The notes: generated from the sequence alone by a model not told the origin. A stretch of 17,605 bases of DNA from Eubacterium sp. (GCA_023663915.1 JAMPGN010000072.1:1-17605), one strand, 5' to 3'. Numbered from the stretch's first letter, positions 1 through 6,865 are shown. A program made the numbers and translations.

Positions 1-163
1 ACCCAAATACACTTGAATAGTCCTTACTATACAATTAGCTAATTGTAGGTTTCCGCAACCCTCCTTTGTGAACTTGTACGGGCCCGCCCTTTCGTAATAA
101 GGGCAAAAGGTGAAAACCCCGATAATTCCGTTGGTTTTACCTCTGTCATTATTATAACTCAAT
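1..163 (+). mobile_element. Probable right end of an IS200/IS605-type element
   Basis: No gene is visible here. Two strong hairpins lie close to the border with the broken deacetylase gene. One has arms 86-91 and 99-104 (GCCCTT/AAGGGC). The other has arms 109-118 and 133-141 (GGTGAAAACC/GGTTTTACC), a 9-bp stem with one bulged base. The sequence then runs into ACTCAA (157-162), where homology to the deacetylase stops. Subterminal hairpins next to a TCAA-like end are typical of right ends of single-strand transposons of the IS200/IS605 group, whose TnpB guide RNA scaffold is read from this end. The transposase or TnpB gene would lie left of the window. The family call is inference; the hairpins and the gene break are seen directly. 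The exact border is uncertain, between 162 and 164. Confidence 0.42.
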
Positions 164-722
164 CACCGTCCGCCAGAATCGCCTTCACATCATCCGGATA
201 GCTCTCCACCCATCCCCCTGTCATAAAAAAAGTCACCTTCACATCATGTTTCTTAAGAATCTCCAGAATCCGGCGCGTATCCTCATTTCCCCAAGCCGCA
301 TCGAAGCTGAGCGCTACTTGCTTCTTATCCGTCTCCACACAGTAGATCGGCAGTTCCCTTCCACCCACGGAACTGCTGACCGTCACGGAGTCCGGCAATA
401 CTTTCACGACTCCCTGTATCAAAGCAACTGTCGCCAATGCAAACGCCGCAGATTTTGCCACTTGCATGAGTATGTCCCGTGCAAAGTTCTTGCGTTTCTG
501 CTCCTCCTTTGACTGATACTCCGATTGGACAATCTCGCCACAGTATTGTCCACCGGTTCTCTGCCTTTTTCGCTCCTCTGTCCACGCTTCCACCTGATCC
601 GGCTTCGGCCATACATCATTCCCGGAACTATGCCCCGATACAGGATTTTTCTGCATTTTTCTTTCCAATTCATGCAGTACAAGTTTCATCTTATGATTCC
701 AATGGATTCCTTTTTTACGCAT
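159..722 (-). pseudogene. Truncated PdaB-like polysaccharide deacetylase (5' part only)
   Basis: This encodes the first 187 residues of a membrane-anchored NodB-family polysaccharide deacetylase. After a charged cytoplasmic stretch of about 90 residues comes one membrane segment (roughly 105-125, KSAAFALATVALIQGVV). A short linker and the start of the catalytic domain follow, with SFDAAWGNEDT, which matches the PdaB/YbaN variant of the usual TFDDG motif, and VKVTFFMTGGWVE. The frame ends abruptly at ILADGD, exactly where family members continue with a His and the zinc-binding H-x3-5-H motif. The missing part includes the metal site and most of the barrel, so no active enzyme is expected. The break coincides with transposon-like DNA at 1-163. 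ATG 722 is preferred over an in-frame ATG at 785, because the extra residues would be encoded by a perfect hairpin (730-765) and look non-coding. PdaB proteins act in spore cortex and cell-wall modification; that role is inferred. Confidence 0.75.
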
Positions 723-729
723 AATAATA

Positions 730-765
730 CCCTGCATATTTTTGTTACTAAAAGTATATGCAGGG
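730..765. promoter_or_regulatory. 10-bp perfect inverted repeat before the deacetylase start
   Basis: Arms 730-739 (CCCTGCATAT) and 756-765 (ATATGCAGGG) are perfect complements with a 16-base loop. In the deacetylase mRNA (minus strand) the second arm ends in CAGGG, only 7 bases before ATG 722, so the only purine-rich candidate ribosome binding site sits inside the stem. It may limit translation or be an operator. Function is inference. Confidence 0.4.
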
Positions 766-807
766 CATTGCATTTTATTTTTCATTTCTACTTTCCTATA
801 TCAATTC

Positions 808-903
808 GGATATCAAAAGATGCAATATGGAAATCAAGAGACCGATTGCAGAAAATGATTTCTCGTTCCGAGGTTCGGAATATAAATCTTCCATCTGATG
901 TCT
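808..903 (+). repeat. Structured repeat, copy A (pairs with 2376-2489)
   Basis: The ends GGATATCA (808-815) and TGATGTCT (896-903) pair along their full length with two G-U pairs. Inside are TCAAAAG directly after the left arm, a GAGA...TCTC stem around a GATTGCAGAAAA loop (about 837-864), and a perfect hairpin TTCCGA-GGT-TCGGAA (866-880). Copy B downstream has the same order of parts with different paired bases. The copies flank the FliD-like gene in the same orientation. The rest of the gene-free stretch 723-1101 holds the hairpin at 730-765, the promoter at 959-988 and a small leader stem GTTACC/GGTAAC (1012-1017 with 1038-1043); nothing else was recognised. Confidence 0.5.
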
Positions 904-958
904 GTCCCCAAACGTATCAAAAATGTCATGAAAAATTCAAAAAAATGGGATTTTGCCC

Positions 959-988
959 TTTACAAATCATCATAAATGCCGAGATAAT
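959..988 (+). promoter_or_regulatory. Candidate promoter of the FliD-like gene
   Basis: TTTACA (959-964), an 18-base spacer and GATAAT (983-988) fit a sigma-A promoter with one mismatch in each box. The overlapping TACA-N15-CGAGATAA also partly resembles the motility sigma-D consensus (TAAA-N15-GCCGATAA), which would suit a flagellar-type gene; the two cannot be separated by eye. Transcription would start near 995 and leave a leader of about 105 bases. Confidence 0.45.
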
Positions 989-1101
989 ATATATAGGAAT
1001 ATCTATGCCTTGTTACCTGTAGCAGCTACTTTTTACGGGTAACATCCAACAGGATACACAAGACAGGGAAGTCGTTATTTCACAACATGGAGGGATGTCA
1101 A

Positions 1102-2331
1102 ATGGGTATTGGTTTAAACGGCCTTAATTCAGGTTATGCAGACACCTATTCAAGTCTGCTGGGAGGCACAAGCTCCAGTTCCGGAGATTCTATGTCAACT
1201 TTACTGACAGATTATGCTTCCATCAAAAACGGCAGCTACGGCAAGATGATGAAATCTTACTATGCCAAAGTAAAAGATGAGGAAGAGGCAGACGGCACTT
1301 CCAAGAGCAGTTCCAAAACAAAGGAAACGGATGCCGCATCTGCCAGCGCGGCAAGAAAATTCTACGAGACTGCCACGGGAATGAATGGACTCGACTACAG
1401 CGCAGACAATATTGACGAATTATATGATAAGGTATCGGCATTTGTCAAGGATTACAATTCCTTGATCACCAGTGCTTCCAAGAGCAAGAACTCCTCTGTA
1501 CAGGCACAAGCGGACGCTCTGAACGACTATACTTACCAGAATTACAAATTGTTTGCCAAAATCGGGATCACGATGAACTCAGACCGCACCTTATCGATCG
1601 ACGAAGATACGTTCAAGAAAGTAAATGAGAAAACTGGGGCTACCAACGTTCCTACTCTGACCACGCTTTTTAAAGGTATCGGCTCTTTTGCCGACAAGGC
1701 GGCTGACAGGGCAAGCACGATCTATCGTCATGCAGGCGAAGGCGAAGCCGTTACCTCTGCCAAGGCAAAATATGCCGGCACTATGGGCAGCGTATCTTCC
1801 ACAGACAAGACTGACAGTGCTTCTTCCAACAAAGGCACTTCCAAGACCGCAAAAGACTCGGCATCGGCTGCCTTAGCAAGTTCTCTTTACAAGTCTGTTG
1901 AGAAACTAGGGGCTGCAACGATCGACAATAACAACAAGGATAATCTGTACGATTTATTCTCTACCCTTGTGAAAGATTATAACGAACTTATCAAAAAAGG
2001 GTCAGATAGCGAAAATTCTAATGTCATCAATCAGACAGATTACTTGAAGACTCTTGTAAGCGGCAATAAGAGCGTTTTCTCCAAAATGGGCGTTACCGTC
2101 AATTCCGATAAGTCATTATCGATCGATGAAGAGAAATTCAAAGATTCCGATATGAGCAATGTAAAAGGTCTGTTTACCGGCGCATATTCTTTCGCAGAGA
2201 AAATGACCGACCGAATCAACCAGATCTACCGTTATGCTACACAGGGTCAATCCCTAAGCGCGCAGATTTACACAAGCTCAGGCAGCTATAGCGCCGCCAA
2301 CACCGGTTCAACAGTTGATACTGTGATGTAG
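1102..2331 (+). CDS. Two-repeat FliD-C-like protein (orphan flagellar-cap-like)
   Basis: The product has 409 residues, starting at ATG 1102; GGAGGG sits 7 bases upstream, whereas the in-frame ATG 1087 has no site and overlaps that motif. The protein is Ser/Thr/Lys-rich with no signal peptide or membrane segment. Two homologous units of about 120 residues, roughly 84-209 and 258-379, each contain a VKDYN(S/E)LI helix, then (F)(A/S)K(I/M)G(I/V)T(M/V)NSD..LSIDE..FK, and then LF.G..SFA.K..DR...IYR. This is the pattern of the C-terminal domain of the flagellar filament cap FliD, where a DYN.LI helix precedes GI..N.DG.LS.DE. Low-complexity linkers (about 64-83 and 230-257) separate the units. The usual FliD N-terminal region and coiled coil are missing, and no flagellar genes lie nearby. 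It may be exported by the flagellar system or be a repurposed cap domain; function is not known. Neighbours are repeat-rich DNA on both sides. Confidence 0.8.
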   Translation: MGIGLNGLNSGYADTYSSLLGGTSSSSGDSMSTLLTDYASIKNGSYGKMMKSYYAKVKDEEEADGTSKSSSKTKETDAASASAARKFYETATGMNGLDYSADNIDELYDKVSAFVKDYNSLITSASKSKNSSVQAQADALNDYTYQNYKLFAKIGITMNSDRTLSIDEDTFKKVNEKTGATNVPTLTTLFKGIGSFADKAADRASTIYRHAGEGEAVTSAKAKYAGTMGSVSSTDKTDSASSNKGTSKTAKDSASAALASSLYKSVEKLGAATIDNNNKDNLYDLFSTLVKDYNELIKKGSDSENSNVINQTDYLKTLVSGNKSVFSKMGVTVNSDKSLSIDEEKFKDSDMSNVKGLFTGAYSFAEKMTDRINQIYRYATQGQSLSAQIYTSSGSYSAANTGSTVDTVM

Positions 2332-2375
2332 ATTGAAAAAATGAAAGTTCGCTTAGGAATTTCCTATAGCGATTC

Positions 2376-2489
2376 GGGTGTCAAAAGGTCTATTGCATAA
2401 GTTGTGAGAGCAGATTGCACAAAAAGTTCTCTCGTGTCGGGTTTCGTCGAATGAATTTTCTAAGCATTCCGATGTAAGCTGTGACACCT
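2376..2489 (+). repeat. Structured repeat, copy B
   Basis: It is bounded by GGGTGTCA (2376-2383) and TGACACCT (2482-2489), which pair fully with one G-U. TCAAAAGG follows the left arm. A GAGAG...CTCTC stem encloses GATTGCACAAAAAG, and a GTCGGGTTTCGTCGAA segment follows, matching the layout of copy A at 808-903. It begins 45 bases after the stop codon of the FliD-like gene and ends 3 bases before the inverted-repeat element at 2492. Confidence 0.5.
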
Positions 2490-2491
2490 AT

Positions 2492-2652
2492 GATGTTGGG
2501 GTCAAATAAAGCTTTATATTGTAATTGTATAAATTGTGTGAAAAATTAATCTTATAGATAAGTATATATAGGGTTCAACTGAATTTAATTTATGCACAAT
2601 TTAGGAACAATTAAAGCAATTTACTGTACATGGGCTATTTGACCCCAACATC
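2492..2652. repeat. MITE-like element with 17-bp terminal inverted repeats
   Basis: GATGTTGGGGTCAAATA (2492-2508) and its exact complement TATTTGACCCCAACATC (2636-2652) enclose 127 bases of AT-rich DNA with no open frame. The size, perfect ends and lack of coding are what one expects of a miniature inverted-repeat element or a large intergenic palindrome. The GGGGTCAAA end resembles the GGTGTCAAAAG end of the neighbouring structured repeat, hinting at a shared origin. No target duplication was found. The remaining gene-free DNA from 2332 to 2896 holds the repeat at 2376-2489 and the hairpins listed below; nothing recognisable lies in 2653-2720. Confidence 0.55.
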
Positions 2653-2720
2653 TATCCTATAGCATAAAAAACTAGACATTAGTCAATTTCATTCACAATA
2701 ACACATGCTATTCAAACAAA

Positions 2721-2747
2721 ATCCCACAGACAACTCTGTGGGATTTT
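2721..2747. terminator. Bidirectional rho-independent terminator
   Basis: ATCCCACAGA (2721-2730), loop CAAC, and TCTGTGGGAT (2735-2744) form a perfect 10-bp stem flanked by A and T runs on both sides (TTTTATA on plus, TTTTGTTTG on minus). It can end the isomerase operon arriving on the minus strand and transcripts of the FliD-like gene on the plus strand. Confidence 0.75.
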
Positions 2748-2778
2748 ATAATACTCATTATTCTATATTTCTGTATCG

Positions 2779-2819
2779 CCTCCAGGAGGGGGAGAATGCA
2801 CGCTCCACCGCATTCTCCC
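2779..2819. repeat. Two adjacent short palindromes in the operon 3' region
   Basis: CCTCC-A-GGAGG (2779-2789) is directly followed by a perfect 10-bp stem GGGAGAATGC (2790-2799) / GCATTCTCCC (2810-2819) with a 10-base loop. There is no T-run on either side, so it is not a terminator by itself. In the minus-strand mRNA it would lie between the large hairpin at 2820-2879 and the terminator at 2721-2744, forming a stacked 3' untranslated region. Confidence 0.5.
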
Positions 2820-2885
2820 AGACATGACTTAGTTACACTTAGGCGGCGTATTCTGCCGCCCTAGTGTAACTTCATGTCTTTTTCA
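2820..2885 (+). terminator. Long hairpin with T-rich tail on the plus strand
   Basis: Outer arms AGACATGA (2820-2827) and TCATGTCT (2872-2879) and inner 16-base arms (2832-2847 and 2855-2870, one mismatch) make a very stable stem-loop. On the plus strand it runs into TTTTTC, so it can act as a terminator for rightward transcripts and protect the isomerase gene from them. On the minus strand it lacks a T-run and could instead stabilise the 3' end of the isomerase mRNA. Confidence 0.5.
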
Positions 2886-2896
2886 TTGTCTTTTTC

Positions 2897-4381
2897 TTAC
2901 GCAAACGGATTCTCCGTCGGATACGGTACGCTCTTCGGCTGGTTGTAACCAATCTCGCTCACATCCACGCCAATATATTTAAATACTTCAAATAACGCTT
3001 TGCCGTAATGTCCGAAAGCAACTGCACCGTGATGAGGATAATTCTTCTCAATCAATACATGACGATAGAATCTTCCCATCTCAGGAATCGCAAATACACC
3101 GATGCCTCCGAAAGATTTGCTTGCTACCGGAAGAACCTCACCCTCTGCCACATATGCGCGCAGGATATTGTCAGCAGTGCTCTGCAGACGATAGAATGTG
3201 ATGTCGCCAGGAACGATATCGCCTTCCAGAGTACCCTGGGTCACTTCTTCCGGAAGTGTTCTCGCCATGATCATCTGATATTCCATGCTGCACTTGGACA
3301 ACTTCTTGGAGCATGTATTTCCACAATGGAAGCCCATGAAAGTATCCGTAAACTTATAATCAAACTTGCCTTCGATAGACTCTTTATACATATCCTTCGG
3401 CACAGAGTTATTGATATCGAGAAGTGTTACGATATCATCGCTGACTGCCTCACCGATAAACTCGCTTAAGCATCCATAAATATCCACTTCACAGGATACC
3501 GGAATGCCTCTTCCTGTCAGACGGCTGTTCACATAGCAGGGAACAAAACCAAACTGTGTCTGGAATGCGGGCCAGCATTTGCCTGCGATTGCCACATACT
3601 CACGATAACCTTTGTGCTCTTCGATCCAGTCAAGAAGCGTCAATTCATACTGAGCTAACTTCGGCAAGATCGTAGGCTTGTTATTGCCTTCGCCAAGTTC
3701 TGCCTCCATATCCTTCACAACATCAGGAATACGGGGATCGTCTGCATGTTTATTGAATGCTTCAAACAGATCCAATTCCGAGTTTTCCTCGATCTCAACG
3801 CCTAAGTTGTACAACTGCTTGATCGGTGCATTACATGCAAGGAAGTTGAGCGGTCTGGGACCGAAAGAAATAATCTTTAAGCTGGACAACGCTGCAACCG
3901 CGCGTGCAATCGGAATAAACTCGTGAATCATATCTGCACAATCCTCCGCATCCCCTACAGGATACTCAGGAATATACGCTTTCACATTGCGGAGTTTCAA
4001 GTTGTAGCTTGCATTCAACATACCGCAGTAAGCATCGCCACGTCCCTGAATCAAATCGCTCTGAGACTCCTCTGCCGCTGCCACGAACATCTTAGGACCC
4101 TCAAAATGCTTTGCAAGCAATGTCTCTGAGATTTCGGGACCGAAGTTGCCCAGATAGACACAAAGTGCATTACAGCCGTTATCTTTGATATCCTTGAGCG
4201 CATTCACCATGTCGATCTCGCTCTCGATGATACAAACCGGACACTCATAAATGTCTGCTGCATCATACTTTGCATTGTAAGCCTCCACCAATGCTTTTCT
4301 CCTGTTTACTGCCAGTGATGCCGGGAAGCAGTCACGGCTTACAGCCACGATACCAATTTTTACTTTCGGTAAATTGTTCAT
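2897..4381 (-). CDS. L-fucose/L-arabinose isomerase-family sugar isomerase
   Basis: The product has 494 residues and starts at ATG 4381, which has AGGAGG 9-10 bases upstream; the longer frame to 4426 would cover that site. It is a cytosolic metal-dependent aldose-ketose isomerase of the FucI/AraA fold. Visible marks are the N-terminal KIGIVAVSRDCFPASLA, the mid-domain SFGPRPLNF and PAFQTQFGFVPC, CEVDIYG (Glu298), LLDINN (Asp322) and PHHGAVAFGHYG (His451). The last three are the probable Mn ligands by analogy to Glu, Asp and His of E. coli FucI. It is about 100 residues shorter than E. coli FucI, as usual for the shorter fucose/arabinose isomerase-like group. It is the last gene of the operon with a xylulokinase and a cupin-like gene, 60 bases after the latter. 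The xylulokinase partner suggests a ketopentose product such as xylulose rather than fuculose, and no fuculose-phosphate aldolase is present. Substrate is inferred. Confidence 0.85.
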   Translation of the reverse strand: MNNLPKVKIGIVAVSRDCFPASLAVNRRKALVEAYNAKYDAADIYECPVCIIESEIDMVNALKDIKDNGCNALCVYLGNFGPEISETLLAKHFEGPKMFVAAAEESQSDLIQGRGDAYCGMLNASYNLKLRNVKAYIPEYPVGDAEDCADMIHEFIPIARAVAALSSLKIISFGPRPLNFLACNAPIKQLYNLGVEIEENSELDLFEAFNKHADDPRIPDVVKDMEAELGEGNNKPTILPKLAQYELTLLDWIEEHKGYREYVAIAGKCWPAFQTQFGFVPCYVNSRLTGRGIPVSCEVDIYGCLSEFIGEAVSDDIVTLLDINNSVPKDMYKESIEGKFDYKFTDTFMGFHCGNTCSKKLSKCSMEYQMIMARTLPEEVTQGTLEGDIVPGDITFYRLQSTADNILRAYVAEGEVLPVASKSFGGIGVFAIPEMGRFYRHVLIEKNYPHHGAVAFGHYGKALFEVFKYIGVDVSEIGYNQPKSVPYPTENPFA

Positions 4382-4441
4382 GTTATTTATCCTCCTTTTA
4401 ACCGGTGCTGCCGGTGTTTTTAACATATCTGTTGTTATGTT

Positions 4442-5065
4442 TTACTCGCGAATATCCAGATTCTTTCCGATCAGCCCGATATGCGCGCCTGCATCCAGCC
4501 CGCCCTCTGCATGGCCGATCAGCCACTTATTTTTCGCAGTAATCAGGGCATCTTCCCAATCTGCATGGCTTTCGTCCAGCGGATAATTCGTTTCTGCCGG
4601 AAGAACAATCCCCACCTTGAAGCCATCTTCATTCGCACTGCACGGCGCATAGTGGAGCGTTGTCGCATAAATCTCTACCGCTGTACCCGCCGGCACTAAA
4701 AATGCTTCCATCAAAGAGGTATCGTAAGTAAAATCGTCCGTGATATCCTGCTGCATACCAACGATCAAAACCGCATCGGTCGCCGCTACATTGATCTCGG
4801 AACTTCTGTGATACTCGATAGCATTCAATTTGTAATTATGCCCGTTGCAGTATCCTACCTCGATCGGCAGTTCACCGTATGTCCTTCTCTGCAGTTCTTT
4901 CGCCGCCGCCGTCGCCTCCAGCGCCTCGATAGACGGCTCATAACCTACGCCTTCCGGCAGCGGGGTTTCTTTCTTGATCGCCTCCACAAGATCACTGAAA
5001 TCAATCCCTTGTACTATTCTGCCATATTTGCGGAATGTGGGATCTGTAATTTTCTTAATTTCCAT
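4442..5065 (-). CDS. DUF4867-type cupin-like protein of sugar operons
   Basis: The product has 207 residues; the start at 5065 has AGGGAG about 10 bases upstream. It has no signal peptide or membrane segment. The central part (about 70-160) has the rhythm of a cupin barrel. EYHRSSEINVA (84-94) resembles cupin motif 1, with Glu84, His86 and Glu90 as possible metal ligands. VPAGTAVEIYATTLHYAPC (124-142) resembles motif 2, with His138. I recall this as the DUF4867 family, grouped by fold with ureidoglycolate-lyase-like cupins; that label is from memory. It sits between the xylulokinase and the isomerase, so a role on the same sugar is likely, for example an anomerase or a helper isomerase (D-lyxose isomerase is also a cupin). 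That role is inference; no function is proven here. Confidence 0.75.
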   Translation of the reverse strand: MEIKKITDPTFRKYGRIVQGIDFSDLVEAIKKETPLPEGVGYEPSIEALEATAAAKELQRRTYGELPIEVGYCNGHNYKLNAIEYHRSSEINVAATDAVLIVGMQQDITDDFTYDTSLMEAFLVPAGTAVEIYATTLHYAPCSANEDGFKVGIVLPAETNYPLDESHADWEDALITAKNKWLIGHAEGGLDAGAHIGLIGKNLDIRE

Positions 5066-5160
5066 CTGTTATTTCTCTCCCTTCTGTTCACTTCAACTTA
5101 TCCTCAATTTATGAATCCCAGCCTCATGGCGCTCCATTCAACCTGCCAATTCCATCTGTC

Positions 5161-6636
5161 CTACTTAATCACCTCGAACAGTGCCTTGCAAGCCGGATAA
5201 ATCTGTCTGAATTGCTGATACCGCGCCTCATATTTCTCCACGAGCGCCGCTTCCGGCTCTACCGTATCCACAATCTTGACAATCTTCGCTGCCGCCTCTT
5301 CCACGTCCGCATATTCCCCACAGGCAACCGCCGCGAGCATTGCGCCGCCCATCGCCGGACCTTCTTCGCTCTCGATCACATCCACTTTCAGATTCATGAT
5401 GTTGGCGATCATCTTTTTCCACAGCGGACTCTTCGCGCCGCCACCGCAGATCTTCGTCCTCTCAATCTTAATTCCGAGGGACTTCGCAACTTCTAAAGAA
5501 TCACGCAGTGCAAAGGCAACGCCCTCCAAAACCGCCTGTGTCATATCGGCCCTGGTCGTATCCATCGTCATGCCGATAAACGTGCCTCTGGCATTGGGAT
5601 CGTTGTGCGGGGAACGCTCTCCCATCAGATAAGGCAGGAAGTACACGTGGTTCTCCCCCAATTTATCGTCCGTAATCTCCTTCTGCTGCGCTGCATAATC
5701 CGTTGTGCCGATAATCTCATCCATCCACCATTTATTGCAGGATGCCGCGCTCAGCATACATCCCATCAGATGGTAATGGCCATCCGCATGTGCAAAAGCA
5801 TGTAACGCATTATATTTATCCACTCCAAATTTATCCGATGAAATAAAAATCGTTCCGCTCGTACCAAGGGAAATATTGCACATGCCGTCTCCCACCGTGC
5901 CGGTTCCTACAGCCGCCGCCGCATTGTCGCCGCCGCCTGCAGCCACTTTAACCGTCGCCGGGATTCCCAGTTCTTCCGCAATCGCAGGCAGAACCGTTCC
6001 GACCGTCTCATAACTCTCGTACACCTTTGCAAGCTGCTCTTCCTTCACGCCGCATATCTCGCACATCTCTTTCGACCAGCAGCGATTCTTCACATCAAAT
6101 AACAACATACCCGATGCATCCGATACATCCGTACAGTGGACACCCGTCAGTTTATAAGCGATATAATCTTTCGGGAGCATGATCTTCTTAATCTTCGCGA
6201 AATTCTCCGGCTCCTTGTTCTTCACCCAGAGCACCTTCGGCGCGGTAAATCCGGTAAAAGAAATATTCGCCGTATAAGCCGACAATTTATCCTTACCGAT
6301 CACCTGATTGAGATAATCGCATTCCTCTGTCGTTCTCCCGTCGTTCCACAGAATAGCGGGTCTGATAACTTCATCATTCTCGTCCAGGATGACAAGCCCG
6401 TGCATCTGTCCGCCGAAACTGATTCCTGCGACCTGGCTCTTGTCCACATCGGCAATCAGTTCCTTGATTCCCTCAATGCTCTTCTCGTACCAGTCCTCCG
6501 GCTTCTGCTCCGACCAGCCCGGATGCGGAAAATAAAGCGGATACTCTTTCGATACGATATTCACGATCTTACCGCTTCCCTCCATCAACAGAAGTTTCAC
6601 AGCGCTTGTTCCTAAATCCACACCAATATAAAACAT
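5161..6636 (-). CDS. xylB: Xylulokinase
   Basis: The product has 491 residues, the usual length, and starts at ATG 6636 after GGAGGAGG. It is an FGGY-family kinase that phosphorylates D-xylulose to xylulose 5-phosphate, feeding the pentose phosphate pathway. The ATP-fold start YIGVDLGTSAVK (3-14), GISFGGQMHGLVILDE (71-86, with Met78-His79 as in xylulokinases) and ILWNDGRT (95-102) are all present. GGGDNAAAAVGTG (234-246) carries the probable catalytic base Asp237, and a C-terminal GGGAKSPLWKKMIANIM nucleotide-binding segment follows. It is the first gene of the minus-strand operon, 95 bases ahead of the cupin-like gene, and diverges from a LacI-family regulator across 360 bases. The xylulose-specific motifs make this the best substrate anchor for the operon. 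A different ketopentose cannot be excluded from sequence alone. Confidence 0.9.
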   Translation of the reverse strand: MFYIGVDLGTSAVKLLLMEGSGKIVNIVSKEYPLYFPHPGWSEQKPEDWYEKSIEGIKELIADVDKSQVAGISFGGQMHGLVILDENDEVIRPAILWNDGRTTEECDYLNQVIGKDKLSAYTANISFTGFTAPKVLWVKNKEPENFAKIKKIMLPKDYIAYKLTGVHCTDVSDASGMLLFDVKNRCWSKEMCEICGVKEEQLAKVYESYETVGTVLPAIAEELGIPATVKVAAGGGDNAAAAVGTGTVGDGMCNISLGTSGTIFISSDKFGVDKYNALHAFAHADGHYHLMGCMLSAASCNKWWMDEIIGTTDYAAQQKEITDDKLGENHVYFLPYLMGERSPHNDPNARGTFIGMTMDTTRADMTQAVLEGVAFALRDSLEVAKSLGIKIERTKICGGGAKSPLWKKMIANIMNLKVDVIESEEGPAMGGAMLAAVACGEYADVEEAAAKIVKIVDTVEPEAALVEKYEARYQQFRQIYPACKALFEVIK

Positions 6637-6650
6637 GATATACCTCCTCC

Positions 6651-6662
6651 GTGCTCGTGCAC
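6651..6662. promoter_or_regulatory. Candidate LacI-type operator in the xylB leader
   Basis: GTGCTCGTGCAC is a near-perfect palindrome (arms GTGC/GCAC around a CG centre). It lies about 10-20 bases downstream of the predicted xylB transcription start, where LacI-family repressors often bind. A partly similar GTGCTC recurs in the regulator's own candidate promoter (6866-6894). Which protein binds is inference. Confidence 0.35.
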
Positions 6663-6678
6663 GCTATGTATTAATCTC

Positions 6679-6707
6679 ATCATAATCTTTCTATCCGGCA
6701 AAATCAA
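6679..6707 (-). promoter_or_regulatory. Promoter of the xylB operon
   Basis: Read on the minus strand: -35 TTGATT (6702-6707), a 17-base spacer and -10 TATGAT (6679-6684), a good sigma-A match. The predicted start lies near 6672, leaving a leader of about 35 bases that contains the palindrome at 6651-6662 and the ribosome binding site. Confidence 0.6.
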
Positions 6708-6715
6708 GGATATAA

Positions 6716-6733
6716 TATATTTTCGGAAATATA
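6716..6733. promoter_or_regulatory. Palindrome upstream of the xylB promoter
   Basis: TATATTT-TCGG-AAATATA has perfect 7-base arms and sits just upstream of the -35 box. It is a possible second operator or activator site in the divergent xylB/regulator region. Of the remaining gene-free bases 6637-6996, only the regulator promoter and the GGAAT...ATTCC palindrome at 6909-6924 stand out. Confidence 0.35.
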
Positions 6734-6865
6734 CACAAAACATGTCCCCCAATATTGTCTATTTCCACGTCTCGCCACAGCTAAAACCAGAGCCAGATCC
6801 ATGCCAAAGCCCTATGCAGAATGTCTCGCCACCCCCTGCGCCGCACCACCCTATCGCCGCCTCAT

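Noticed and set aside
525..1022. Plus-strand open frame of 165 codons
   Set aside because: It runs antisense to the deacetylase gene and through repeat copy A and the FliD-like promoter; composition is non-protein-like and there is no ribosome binding site.
1000..1100. Riboswitch in the FliD-like leader
   Set aside because: A small GTTACC/GGTAAC stem exists, but no motif of the c-di-GMP or other known classes could be recognised.
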